Below, in pieces: positions 22,498 to 33,857 of a DNA stretch of 64,000 nt. The translations under genes and the position numbers were made by a program. The DNA lies in contig JAUIMM010000519.1 of NCBI GenBank assembly GCA_031769625.1, positions 1,917,501 through 1,981,500 of the forward strand. The letters run 5' to 3'. Numbering within the stretch: position 1 is the first letter of the stretch; each line of letters opens with the position of its first letter. The DNA comes from Taudactylus pleione. Taxonomy: Eukaryota; Chordata; Amphibia; Anura; Myobatrachidae. The notes beneath the pieces are model-generated. The model was given only the letters and a program-made list of their open reading frames with translations, was not told the DNA's origin and did not search any database.

Positions 22498-23048
22498 CAG
22501 GGCAGACAGAGGGTTCATACACACCCCTCAGTGTGTGTAACAGCTGTGCCTGCTTTAGCCCTTGCAGCAACCCAGTGCTGCACAGTGCCAATGCACTCCA
22601 AGGCTATGATACCAGGAACACTTTCCCTCCCTGCTACCTAACTGACAATCTGACCTGAGTACCTGCAGCCCAGTGCCAGTGCCCTGTTGGCACTCCTCAT
22701 ATGCAATGCCTGGTGCACATGCTTTGCTAGTTTCACCACTGAGTAGAAGCATCAAAGCACCAGTCGACATAACTAAACTCAGCTTCATAAGTTCCTTTCC
22801 ACAATGCCCGTAATGGAACTGCCTTAGACTGTTTTGAATTATACTATGGGGTATAAAATGAACTATGGCACTACTAAGCCGCATAAACTTAACTAGGGCA
22901 TAAAATGAACAATGCTGTGGAGAGAGGTGTGTGTCTAGAAATATTGGAGTGGTGGCAACTTCAAAATGTTGGTAAGAGGCCCACAAAGTTCTAGTTTTGC
23001 CCCTGCAGGTGCCACTAGGGTAGCAACTGTGCCACCCTCTCTGCCCTG
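22498..23048. mobile_element. old hAT-type MITE, 551 bp
   Basis: Left end CAGGGCAGACAGAGGGT, right end ACCCTCTCTGCCCTG. Flanking 8-mers GATTTTGG and GACTTGGG match at 6 of 8 positions, a decayed target duplication. A long minus-strand frame covering this unit has no recognised domain and is probably incidental. Confidence 0.65.
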
Positions 23049-23056
23049 GACTTGGG

Positions 23057-24050
23057 TTATGCACTGGTTGCACACCAATAATTTTGGCATTGGACACAGG
23101 TGTGAGGAGTACAGTAGGGTAAGAGGAGTAATTTGTGATATCTACAGTATGAAGATAGACACTTATGTTATTGGTGATTTTTGTTTTGTTTTTGTTTTTA
23201 TTTTGGTCAAGTAATGTAACAATGTACTTAGTTTTGCTAAGGCGAGGAGACTTAAATTGCTTCATCTTCTCCTAAATAATCAAATGTTCTTATAAACATC
23301 CAATATCAAACTGCTGAGCTCCAGACTTCCTAATTTCCAAAACTTCTCACTGCTGGAAACTTTGAACAAAATAGTCTACATCACATACAATATATCATCC
23401 TCTCCTACAAGTAAATCTGACTTTGTTCTGACTGTTTCATATCAATAAAGACGGAAACCCAAATATGTAAATTATTGTAATGTTGTGCTGGAACTTTTAA
23501 TATACTATATCCTGACTCAGCTGCACATTGACCATTTTGCTGGCAGGAAAATTTGCACTTTGTGCATGGAATTGAAAGTGTATGATTTTGTTGTTGTTGG
23601 TTGTAAATGCTTTCTCTATATTTATATGGTTTTCTGCTTTTATTGCACATTTCCGTGAGATCTGGCTTTTCCGGTCTGCAATCTGAATATGTATTTTCTC
23701 TTTTCAGCATGAAGGCAAGAATTTATTTGTGTTGAAGTGTTTATACTGATTTGTAATGTTTCAGTGAGAATTTTGCTAAAGCCATGATTATCTCTTCAAG
23801 GAAATGCAAGCTCTTCAGGTAATTTCTTGTGATCATTTATATTTGCTGTAAATACACAGCGGTTTAATTAGCGTGCTGTTGTGATAATTAGCATTTTGTA
23901 TCACAGCTTATCGCAGCGATGTACAAGCAGAGCATCCCACCAAACAATTGAAAGGCAGCGACCGCGGACGGTCAGGGGCTGTGCTTTATAGCAACAGGCT
24001 GCACGGCCCCTGCATTTCATGGAAGAGGAGGTATAATGTGTGGTCTAACA
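23057..24050. other. no gene recognised
   Basis: AT-rich non-repetitive sequence. No motif could be assigned on either strand. Confidence 0.5.
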
Positions 24051-24466
24051 GCCTGATTCAGACCCGATCGCGAGCGCACGGCGCTCGCAAGTGGGTTGAT
24101 GTTCCCCCACTGCGCATGCACCGCCTCCGGCGTGCGCATGCGCGAGCCCCAGCGATCGACGGCAGCTCCATCGCTCCATGGCTCACTACAAGACGTGGCG
24201 GCTGTCGATGTTGATTGACAGCTTGCCCCGTTTTGTAGGCGGGGAGGGGGGGTGGCTACACAAACCGTTTGTGGGCGGCCCTACTAACATCACGAGTGAT
24301 GTCAGTAGTGGACTTCCTGCTCTATTAGAGCAGGAAGTCCACTCGGGCTTGCGAGAGCCGACACCCACAGCTTTGCGAGCGGCCTGGAGGCCGAAACAAA
24401 CAAACAAAAAACCGCCCTGATTCAGAGCAAGTGCTCGCAAACAGCGAGCCCCTCTGAATCAGGCCC
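24049..24466. mobile_element. hairpin-bearing TIR element (GGGCCTGATTCAG family)
   Basis: Left end CAGCCTGATTCAGACCCG, right end CCCCTCTGAATCAGGCCC, with TAA on both sides. The interior holds CTACTAACATCAC/GAGTGATGTCAGTAG at 24281-24308 and a 16-bp-arm hairpin at 24307-24343, at positions equivalent to two hairpins in the element at 11291. The stretch before the right end has AAACAAACAAAC. No coding. Confidence 0.82.
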
Positions 24467-24576
24467 TAAGACCAAAAGTGATACACAGTGACAGGCTTGG
24501 GCTCATGCAGGCCCTTTTATAGAGCCAAGTAAACAAGTCGCACCTGCAGTCTAACTAGGTTGAGTCTGGTGACTCA

Positions 24577-25328
24577 GGGGCCTACTCATCAACACTAAAA
24601 TAATGTTTTTAAGGACATTTTCCTTAATTACCATTATTTTAGTGTTCATGAAGGCACTTAATACAGGAGATATCACTGATATCTCCTGGTTAAGTCCACC
24701 TGCGTTAATTTCCACACATTACACACATTCAATACATTAGTATGGGAATGTGGAAATTATGCTATTAATCAAATTTCGAAAATTATGTATTTTCGGAATT
24801 TGATGGTGTTACTATCCGCCACTCTCAAGGGTCGTACTGCGGGTTACACTTACTTGCTGGCAGCTGGGCAGGTCTTCCTCGGCTCGCTCCGCCGCTCCCT
24901 GGTCCCTCCTCCGGCTCCGGTGGCTGCATTTTTTTTCTTTCTAAACTTTCCTGTGTTCTGCCGGTAGAACACAGTGTCAGAGCAGCAACCAGAGCCGGAG
25001 GTGGCTGCAGTGGCCAGGTAAGTAGGGGACAGGGAGGTGAGCGGAGGGGTGGCGGGGGACGACGACACACAATTACTGCAGCTGTAGGCAGTGCTGCACA
25101 TACGTTGCTTTTATGGATGTAACAGCGCATGCGCAGCACGGATTACAGCTGCGGTAAGGTATGTATAGGCAGGGAAATGTATCTATTTCCCGAAAAGCTG
25201 TCATCGCAAAAATGACAGCTTTTATGGAGAGGAGGAATGATGAATTCCTCCGGTAATTAGGTAGAACTCCATGCCAGTTCTAAACCGAATTACCTCCATC
25301 AAATTTGAAGTAATGATGAATAGGCCCC
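24577..25328. mobile_element. hairpin-train TIR element, 752 bp
   Basis: Starts GGGGCCTACTCATCAACACT, ends AATGATGAATAGGCCCC. TCA flanks both sides (24574-24576 and 25329-25331). Hairpins include ACTAAAATAATG/CATTATTTTAGT (24593-24643), GGAGATATC/GATATCTCC (24668-24688), AATTTCCACA/TGTGGAAATT, CAAATTTCGAAAA/TTTTCGGAATTTG, a GTGTTCTGCC/GGTAGAACAC pair, AAAAGCTGTCAT/ATGACAGCTTTT and GGAGGAAT/ATTCCTCC. The middle is GC-rich and unpaired. Confidence 0.82.
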
Positions 25329-25418
25329 TCAGACCTGTGAAAACAAGTCATGCACTATAAACGTGCTGTTATTGTGGCTGATGAGTCATATGCAGTCAAT
25401 AACACACAGTTACTGTAA

Positions 25419-25746
25419 AGGCGCATATCCACTACACGATATAAATGGACGATTGAGCGATAACGACATCGTTATCGTTCATTAATCGTGCAATGAATAT
25501 GCCGGCAAAGACCAACGATGCGTGCTCCCGCTGGTCGTTGTCGGCATCTGTCATCGCCTGAACATAATGCCCAACCTGACGATATCGTCAGGTTGGGCAT
25601 GTTCGGGGATGAGGGAGGGTGCCTGCACTGAACGACATATCGTTCAGTGTGGGCACAATAGCCACTGCACAGTATAATGAACGATTTAACAATAATGATG
25701 TCGTTATCGTTCAGTCATTCATTAGTCGTGTAGTGGATATGCACCT
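25419..25746. mobile_element. foldback TIR element, 328 bp
   Basis: Ends AGGCGCATATCCACTACACG and CGTGTAGTGGATATGCACCT, with TAA on both sides. Repeated AACGATAACGA/TCGTTATCGTT words and an internal inverted CCAACCTGACGATATCGTCAGGTTGG-like palindrome (25571-25597) give it extended dyad symmetry. Confidence 0.85.
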
Positions 25747-25829
25747 TAAATGCAGTTTGAAGCATTTAACCATTTAACTACATGTCAATAGTGTCAAGAT
25801 TAGCTGGCGGTGTTATAGTGTGCAGAGAC

Positions 25830-25968
25830 GCTGAAAGTGGGCATCCCAGTCCTTTCTCATTCAGACACAGGCTACTACACCAGGGGGAGGCAGAAACTAG
25901 CATTTGCATAATATCGCACGCACTACTCTAGCAACAGGTGCCTTCACCGTCCACCTCTGAATCAGGAC
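25830..25968. mobile_element. solo right end of a GGGCCTGATTCAG element
   Basis: Ends with CCGTCCACCTCTGAATCAGG, matching the right end of the inner element at 13640. No left end is present, so it is truncated. Confidence 0.4.
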
Positions 25969-27113
25969 CTATATGTCTCCACTGTGTGTAGCTGATGTAT
26001 CCACTTTATAGTTGACCTATTCGCAAATATTACTTGCTTATAAAGAGCAAAACAACAACTTTCAATAGCAGTAATAAATAAACAGCCAACATTTCATGCT
26101 ACATAGGTATATACTGAGGGTGATGAACCTTTGCCTCACAAGAACTGTACTCTTTTTTTTATTATTACTGATTAATTGCGGGCAAATCTTGTATTATATT
26201 GCTATAGTGAGCTTTCACTACCACGTTAAGCTATTCGTTTCAATAGCCTGAACTACTTGTGTAGTTAGATGAATTCCCATGACCCTCTGTGGACACAAAT
26301 AACTCACATCAATACTACAAATACCACAGTGACAACCTGTTAACAAATGAAATGGAGTATAATAAGGTCATTTCCACAAATTGATATAAGCTTCAGACTG
26401 CAGGAGTGTCAATTTTTCTCAAGTTGAATAGCGCGTATTGATTTTGCTGCACTAAGCTCATGCCAATTCCATGATCTAATTGTCCATAATCGAGGCCCGT
26501 AGGCCATAACTCAGATATGCCTTGCTTTATCATTACAATAGGCATCCTATAATTGATGAGGTTATCAAACTAAATTCAAGATAATGTTCTCTAGTGGTTG
26601 TGATAGAAGAGAATGTACATTGCAAATAGATTGGGTGGAAATACTTACAATAATTCTTAATTATGTTTCAAAATATGCTATGTTATTAAATTAAATGGTG
26701 TAATGAATTCAAACAGAAACTATATAATAGTTCATAAATATAAATTACTATATAAACATATGTTCTGTGCATAACAATAGGATTGGCTCTCGTTTAAACT
26801 AAATAGATATTACCGTCATGAACACGACTTTGCGACATTCAATCTGATATGCATAATGACAATAATTGCTCCTGCAGTGAAAGGGTTAAAATAATATTGT
26901 ATTGTAAATGAAAAAAAAAAGAGGTGATGAAATATCCTTATAAATTCTTTATACCCACTGATGGTTCAGTTACATTTAAAAATGCAAGTTCAGATGGCAG
27001 CCGCTGCACACGTGGCAGATATTTGTGTTGGCTGGAGAAAGGCAGTGTTAGGAAAACTGCAAGGCAGCCGAACACAAACTATCATGAGTGAGTATGGGGT
27101 CATTGCAAACAAT
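25969..27113. other. no gene recognised
   Basis: AT-rich single-copy-looking sequence with no supported frame, repeat or RNA gene. Confidence 0.5.
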
Positions 27114-27830
27114 AGGCTCATAGGCAAACGTAGGGGGGGTTTCCGTCTGCCTGGAAACCTTCCTCCCTAGCACACACTATGACCACAATAGAAATAGTAA
27201 TATAATACAATGTTGCTAGTGCTGCATGTTCTTCTCAGTATCACAAATTAAATAATTAGCACCACCTGTGGATCTTTCAAAATGTGTCAGCCAGTAATAA
27301 ATATAACTGTGCACCAACTAGGAGATGTGGAAAACATGCACTGTTAGGGGTGCACTGCTATAGATCATCAATAGGGTTAATTATTAATACTGTATAATAA
27401 TACACTATCCAGTACATAAGGAGACCAATATGTACATATACTGTATGTCCAGGGCAGTGCTATGTTCTTCTGCTGCTCCCCCAGACTCCCAGACTTGTTC
27501 CCAGACAGTACTCAGGAATTATGCCCACATCTGAAGTAAATACATTCTGCTCACACAGGAAGGCCCTACTGCCGCATCTAATGGCTTACTGTGATCACTG
27601 GTCCTGTATATGCTGGAATTATGACACACAATATACTTTGTAAGTAACATATTAAAGCTGGATAAGTACTAGGTGTGAGCGGGTTCGGATTTCTGAAATC
27701 CAACCCCCCCCCGAGCCCCCCCGATCTGAGGCCGATCCGAGTCAGGCTCGACTTTTCCCGCCTGACTCGGATCTGAAATCGAGGCAAAACGTCATCATCC
27801 CGCCTTCCGGGTCTTGCGGGTTTTGGATCC

Positions 27831-27870
27831 TATATAAGGTACCCGCGTCGGCGCCATTTTCTCACTCGGA
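27831..27870 (+). promoter_or_regulatory. TATA-type promoter of hAT copy 1 with YY1-like site
   Basis: TATATAAG at 27831-27838 is followed about 15 bp later by GCGCCATTTTCTCACTC, matching the CCAT core of YY1 sites and placed where transcription would start. The same block is present in copies 2 and 3 (about 40168-40203 reversed, and 56721-56757). Function is inferred from position and conservation. Confidence 0.55.
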
Positions 27871-28115
27871 TGTGGACAGTGAAGAGGGAGGGTGGGAGTT
27901 AGGGCTGGCTGGGCAGTGTAGTGTAATGTAGTGTAGTGCAGTGTAGTGTTGTGCTGTGTTGTGCTGCGCTGTGCTGCTGTTGTCCATTGGGGCTGTGTCC
28001 ACTCCAAAGTCCTGTGCAGTGTCCCAGTCCTAAAGGGGTGCTGTAGTGTTGTCCAGGGGGTGCTCTGTCCATCAGGGGTGCTCCCCCCAAGTGCTAAAAA
28101 AAATAATATTTTTTC

Positions 28116-29575
28116 TGTGTTTGTGAATTGTGTGCACTGTGGCTGCACGTGCATCAACAAAGGAGCAGCGCCAAGCATGCGCCTGTGTCCCATAAGTAAA
28201 AGGCCGGCTGGCTTATCCGTTAAAGGGTGCTGTAACCCCCAAAGGGCACTCCAAACAAAATAAAAAAATATATTTTTTTGTGTTTGTGAATTGTGTGCGC
28301 AGTAGCCGCACGTGCATCAACAAAGTAGTGCCAAGCTTGCGCCTGTGTCCCATAAATAAAGGGCCGGCTGGATTGACCGCTAAAGGGTGCTGTAACCCCC
28401 AAAGGGCACTCCAAACAAAATAAAAAAACATATTTTTTTGTGTTTGTGAATTGTGTGCGCAGTAGCCGCACGTGCATCAACAAAGTAGTGCCAAGCGTGC
28501 GCCTGTGTCCCATAAAGGGCCGGCTGGATTGACCGCTAAAGGGTGCTGTAACCCCCAAAGGGCACTCCAAACAAAATAAAAAAATATATTTTTTTGTGTT
28601 TGTGAATTGTGTGCGCAGTACCGCACGTGCATCAACAAAGTAGTGCCAAGCGTGCGCCTGTGTCCCATAAATAAAGGGCCGGCTGGATTGACTGCTAAAG
28701 GGTGCTGTAACCCCCAAAGGGCACTCCAAACAAAATAAAAAAATATATTTTTTTGTGTTTGTGAATTGTGTGCACTGTGGCTGCACGTGCATCAACAAAG
28801 GAGCAGCGCCAAGCGTGCGCCTGTGTCCCATAAGTAAAAGGCCAGCTGGCTTGTCCGTTAAAGGGTGCTGTAACCCCCAAAGGACACTCCAAACAAAATA
28901 AAAAAATATATTTTTTTGTGTTTGTGAATTGTGTGCGCAGTAGCCGCACGTGCATCAACAAAGTAGTGCCGAGCGTGCGCCTGTGTCCCATAAATAAAGG
29001 GCCGGCTGGATTGACCGCTAAAGTGTGCTGTAACCCCCAAAGGGCACTCCAAACAAAATAAAAAAATATATTTTTTGGTGTATGTGAATTGTGTGCGCAG
29101 TAGCCGCACGTGCATCAACAAAGTAATGCCAAGCGTGCGCCTGTGTCCCATAAATAAAGGGCCGGCTGGATTGACCGCTAAAGGGTGCTGTAACCCCCAA
29201 AGGGCACTCCAAACAAAATGAAAAAATATATTTTTTTGTGTTTGTGAATTGTGTGCGCAGTAGCCGCACGTGCATCAACAAAGTAGTGCCAAGCGTGCGC
29301 CTGTGTCCCATAAATAAAGGGCCGGCTGGATTGACCGCTAAAGGGTGCTGTAACCCCCAAAGGGCACTCCAAACAAAATAAAAAAATATTTTCTGTGTTT
29401 CTGAATTGTGTGGGCTGTAGCTGCACGTGCATCAACAAAGGAGCAGCGCCAAGCGTGCGCCTGTGTCCCATAAGTAAAGGGCCGGCTGGCTCATTTCTTA
29501 AAGGGTGGTGTAACCCACAAAGTGCACTAGTCTCCAAAAAAAATAAAAAATTATTTTCTGTGTTTGTGTGCGCCT
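28116..29575 (+). repeat. ~160-bp tandem array in the hAT leader, 9 units plus a partial
   Basis: Unit starts at TGTGTTTGTGAATTGTGTG fall at 28116, 28279, 28439, 28595, 28754, 28917, 29077, 29237, 29394 and, partial, 29559, giving periods of 156-165 bp. Two subtypes occur: units with GGAGCAGCGCC (first, fifth, ninth) and units with GTAGTGCC. The array ends just before the transposase ATG. Open frames on the minus strand are copies of the repeat in shifting frames and are not genes. Confidence 0.93.
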
Positions 29576-29605
29576 TAGCCGCACATATATATCAATATAA
29601 CATAA

Positions 29606-32600
29606 ATGGAGGACCAAACTTTCTCCGATAAAAATAAAATAGGGAAAGATCAAGAACCACTTCCTCCTAGTGCTGAAGCTGCTGCCACTAGTCATGACAT
29701 AGACGATAACATGCCATCAACGTCGTCTGCCAAGGCCGATGCCCAATGTCATAGTAGAGGGCACATACAATCCCAAATGACAAAGTTCAGGAAAATGACC
29801 TTGAAAAAAACATTTAAATCATCTGAAGAGAAACGTAAACTTGCCAATATGCCATTTATGACACGGAGTGGCAAGGAATGGCTAAGGTCTTTCCCTATGT
29901 TCATGACTAGTGGTTCAGCTTCACATGACGATGGAAGCCCTCCTCCCACTAAAAAAATCAAATGAGTTAAGCTGGCAAAAGCACAGCGAAGAACTGTGCG
30001 TTCGAAGAAGATATCACAAATCCCCAAGGAGAGTCCAAGTGTGGTGGTGGTTGCGATGCCTGACCTTCCCAGCACTGGATGGGAAGAGGTGGCTCTTTCC
30101 ACCATTTGCACGCCCCCTGCAAGTGCTGAAAGGAGCACCCATAGTGCACTTGCTGATATGCAAATTGAAGATGTCACTGTTGAAGTACAACAGGATTAGG
30201 ATACTGGTGTAGCTGGCGCTGAGGAGGAAGTTGGCGAGGAGGATTCTGATGGTGATGTGGTTTGTTTAAATCCGGCGACGGGGTCGACCGTTGTTGTCCG
30301 TGGGATGAAAAAGCCCATCACAGTCATGCCTGGGCAGAAGACCAAACATTCCACCTCTTTGGTCTGGCAATATTTCTATCCAAATCCGGACAACAACTGT
30401 CTTGCCATATGTACCATATGTAAAGGTGAAATAAGTAGGGGTAGAGACGTTAACCACCTAGGAACATCCTCCCTTATACGGCACCTGCAGCGCGTTCATA
30501 AAAAGTTACTGTCAAGTTCAGAAACTTTGGCTAAGACCATAAGCAGTCCAGGGACACCTAAATCCCGTTGTCCTGTTGTATCCAAGCACCTGCAAACCAC
30601 ACCGTAAACTCCCTCCTCGTCAATTTCCTCCTTAGTCAGGATCGGAAGTAGTCCTGCAGGCCATGTCACTGGCATGACTGACTCTCCTATCCGGGATTCC
30701 TCCGGAGGATCCTACATTGCTACGCCTCCTGCTGCCGCTGCTGCTGTTGCTGCTGCTGGGAGTCGTTCATCATCCCAGAGAGGAAGTATAAACACCACTA
30801 CTTTTACTAAACAATTGACCCTTGAACAGTCCTTAGCGAGGAGGATGAAGTACGACAGCAGTCATCATGAAGCAAAACGTATAACTGAGGCCTTGACTGC
30901 TATGTTGGTGTTAGACGTGCGTCCGGTATCCGCCATTAGTGCAGTGGGATTTAGACAATTGATGGAGGTAGTGTGTCCCCGGTTCCAAATCCCGTCTAGA
31001 TTCCACTTCACTAGGCAGGCGATACCAAGACTGTACAGAAACGTCAGAAAAAGTGTCCTCAGTGTCCTGAAAAATGCCGTTGTACCCAATATCCACTTAA
31101 CCACGGACATGTGGACAAGTGGAACAGGGCAGACTAAGGACTATATGACTGTGACAGCCAACTGGGTAGATGTATCACCTTACGCAGCAACAGCGCCACC
31201 AGTAGCAGCATCTCAGAAACGCCAGCTCGTTCCAAGGCAGGCTACGCTGTGTATCACCGGTTTCAGTAAGAGGCAAACCGCCGACAACCTCTTAGAGAAA
31301 CTGAGGGAAATCCTTGCCCAGTGGCTTACCCCACTTAGACTCTCCTGGGGATTTGTGATATCTGACAACGCCACCAATATTGTGCGGGCATTACATCTGG
31401 GCAAATTCCAGCACGTCCCATGTTTTGCTCACACAATAAACTTGGTGGTGCAGAATTTTCTGAAAAGCGACAGGGGCGTGCAGGAGACGCTTTGGGTGGC
31501 CCGAAAAATTTCTGCCCACTTTCGACATTCAGTGACTGCGTGCCGAAGACTGGAGCACCAGCAAACACTCTTGAACGTGCCCCGCCATCACCTGAAGCAA
31601 GAGGTTGTGACGCGGTGGAACTCAACCCTCTATATGCTTCAGAGGATGGAGGAGCAGCAAAAGGCCATTCAAGCCTATACATCCACCTATGACATAGGCA
31701 AAGGAGGGGGTATGCACCTGACTCAAGCGCAGTGGAGAATGATTTCCGTGTTGTGCAAGGTTCTCCAGCCCTTCGAACTTGCCACACGTGAAGTCAGTTC
31801 AGACACTGCCAGCTTGAGTCAGGTCATTCCCCTCATCGGGCTTTTGCAAAAGCAGCTGGAGAAAGTGAAGGAGGAGCTAAGACGGAGCGATTCCGCTCGG
31901 CATGTAGGACTTGTGGATGAAGCCCTTCATTCGCTTTGCCAGGATTCCAGGGTGGTCAATCTGTTGAAATCAGACCACTACATTTTGTCCACCGTGCTCG
32001 ATCCTAGGTTTAAAGCCTATGTGGTGTCTCTCTTTCTGGCCGACACAAGCCTGCAGAGGTGCAAAGACCTGCTGGTGAAAACACTGTCAGCTGAAGCGGA
32101 ACGTGACATGTCAACAGCTCCTTCTTCATTTTCTCCTGCAACTGGGGCTGCCAGGAAAAAACTTAGGTATCCTAAGCAACCCGCTGGCGGTGATGCAGGG
32201 CAGGCAGGACCAAGTTTGGACATCTGGTCCGTATTGAAGGACCTGGCAACAATTTCTGACATGTCTACTGTCACTGCATATGATACTGTCACCATTGACA
32301 GAATGGTGGAGGATTACATCGGTGACAGCATCCAAGTAGGCATGTCAGACAGTCCATACCTGTACTGGCAGGAAAAAGAGGCAATTTGGAGGCCCCTGTA
32401 CAAACTGGCTCTATTTTACCTGAGTTGCCCCCCCTCCAGTGTGTACTCCGAAAGAGTGTTTAGTGCAGCCGGGAACCTTGTCAGCGAAAGGCGTAGGAGG
32501 TTGCTTCCACAAAATGTGGAGAAGATTATGTTCATAAAAATGAATTATCAACTCTTCCAGGGAGACCAGCCTCCAGAACGTACAGAGGGACCTGTGGTGG

Positions 32601-32713
32601 TGGATTCCAGTGGGGACGAGTTAATACTCTGTGAGGATGAGGATGTACACAACACTGAAGAGGGTGAGGAATCGGTGGATGAGGAGGATGAGGACGACAT
32701 CTTGCCTCCGTAG
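29606..32713 (+). pseudogene. BED-finger hAT transposase, copy 1 (three nonsense codons)
   Basis: One frame runs the whole length, 1,035 codons before the terminal TAG, but is interrupted at codon 120 (TGA), 198 (TAG) and 334 (TAA); the related copy at 57977 has sense codons at all three. Order: acidic/Ser-rich N-terminus with a basic patch, BED zinc finger (C269, C272, H293, H298), linker with an Ala run, RNase H-like core with TTDMWTS and SDNATN Asp motifs and a CFAH motif, the FELATREV Glu motif, a helical insertion, the hAT C-terminal dimerisation domain (SSVYSERVFSAAGNLVS), and an acidic tail. It resembles ZBED4-like proteins. Transposition of this element family is the likely ancestral role; this copy cannot make a full protein. 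Confidence 0.93.
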
Positions 32714-33353
32714 AGCCAGTTTGTGCAGGGACAGATTAATTGCCAGCTTGTTTTGTGGGGGCCCAAACGAACCAATCATTTCAGCCACAGTTGTGTGGCA
32801 GCCCCTGGCGCTGAAATGATTGCTTTGTTAAAGTGTGCATGTCCTGTTTATACAACATAAGGGTGGGTGGGAGGTGGGAGGGCCCAAGGACAATTCCATC
32901 TTGCACCTCTTTTTTTTCTTTGCATTATGTACAGTTTGGGGCCTAGTTTTTCAAACTGCCATCCTGTCTGCCACTGCAGTATCACTCCTAGATGGGTCAC
33001 GTGTTTGTGCCGCCCACTCGTGTCGCTTAGCATAGTCATCCAGCTACCTCGGTGCAACCTTTTGGACATAAAAACACTATTGTGAGGTGTTAGGTGTTCA
33101 GAATAGACTGGAAATTAGTGGAAATTAATTAAATTAAATTAAAATAGCATAGGAGCAGAAAAACCAACACATTCTTTGATTTTAGCTGTTTTTATGCTTT
33201 TTTAAAAAAAAATACAGATCCAAAACACAAAACCCAGAACCCAAAATACGGAAGGGTGGTTTTGGCAAAACCAATCCAGATCCAAAACACGAAGAAAGAT
33301 CCAGATCCAAAACCAAAACACAAAACACGAAAAGTAGCCGGTGCACACCCCTA
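32714..33353 (+). other. 3' region of hAT copy 1
   Basis: Non-coding tail shared with copies 2 and 3. It carries an imperfect CCAATCATTTCAG / CTGAAATGATT inverted pair, a GTGGGTGGGAGG block, and the terminal AAAACCAATCCAGATCC repeats before the TIR. No strong polyadenylation signal was pinned. Confidence 0.7.
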
Positions 33354-33454
33354 ATAAGTACTAATTCTGCCCTCTTCATAGACTGGCCATACTCACTCTA
33401 AAATCAAGCATTTGGAAACCCCCCTCTAGAAATCCTGCGTTTGCCACTGAGGCT

Positions 33455-33857
33455 CCATTTTTGGACCCATGCATAGTACTGCAGTTCCGTGTCTAGAGAG
33501 AATACAGTATAAAGGGCAGGCTTGCCGACATCCTGGCAGTGGAGGGGGCAGCCAGGCCAGACAAGCAGGGGGGCGTTGCGCGTTAGAGGGGGACATGGCC
33601 GGGGATACTACCCTGCAAAGGGGCTACACAATGCCAAGATTTTCAGCATTCTGAAGCAGGGGGCGGGGCCACGGTGACGTGATTCAGCGCAAATCACGTC
33701 ACCGCCCCCCCTCGCTGCGGGGGGTTTATAATGATCGCAGGGGGGGCTGGACAGGTTGGCGGCCGCCGAGAGGCTTGCCTGCCTTTCTGGGAATGCGAAT
33801 GTGCAAGGACTGAGATGCCCACTGTCACCGTTCGTACACACAGTAATACCGATTGAT
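33455..33857. other. no gene; GC-rich with one hairpin
   Basis: GGTGACGTGATT/AATCACGTCACC forms a perfect 12-bp stem at 33672-33703. Surrounding GGGGGCGGGG tracts resemble the interior of the hAT MITE at 17140. No ends could be drawn. Confidence 0.4.

Larger units (their letters stand above)
27670..33353 (+). mobile_element. BED/hAT transposon copy 1, 5.68 kb
   Basis: Ends TAGGTGTGAGCGGGTTCGG and CCGGTGCACACCCCTA; the 8-mer ATAAGTAC flanks both sides perfectly (27662-27669 and 33354-33361). Layout from left: subterminal palindromes (GGTTCGGATTTC..GAAATCC), a TATA-type promoter, GTGTAGT simple repeats, a ~160-bp tandem array, the transposase frame, a ~640-bp 3' region, and the other terminus with GGATCTGGATC-type repeats. 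The two ends differ apart from a short shared TAGGGGTG, so the TIR is short and the subterminal regions asymmetric. Confidence 0.95.
27119..33449 (+). mobile_element. 639-bp TIR element split by a hAT transposon
   Basis: Left end CATAGGCAAACGTAGG, right end CCTGCGTTTGCCACTG; AGGCT lies on both outer sides (27114-27118 and 33450-33454). The left part is 27119-27669, the right part 33362-33449, and between them is the 5.7-kb BED/hAT element with its duplicated 8-mer. An uninterrupted inverted sister at 35027-35594 shows the joined arrangement. The termini look hAT-like but the duplication seems to be 5 bp, so the superfamily is uncertain. Non-autonomous. Confidence 0.75.

Noticed and set aside
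21887..22540. 217-residue Pro/His-rich protein
   Set aside because: It follows the ACATGCCATCAG minisatellite and has no independent support.
22555..23265. 236-residue minus-strand protein
   Set aside because: It covers an old hAT MITE and flanking AT-rich DNA, with no domain, splice or codon signal.
28116..29575. Antisense proteins of 60-200 residues in the hAT repeat array
   Set aside because: They are translations of the ~160-bp unit in shifting frames; unit length is not a multiple of three and no family is recognised.
30865..32335. Minus-strand frames across the hAT transposase
   Set aside because: Shadows of the conserved plus-strand transposase; no motif of their own.
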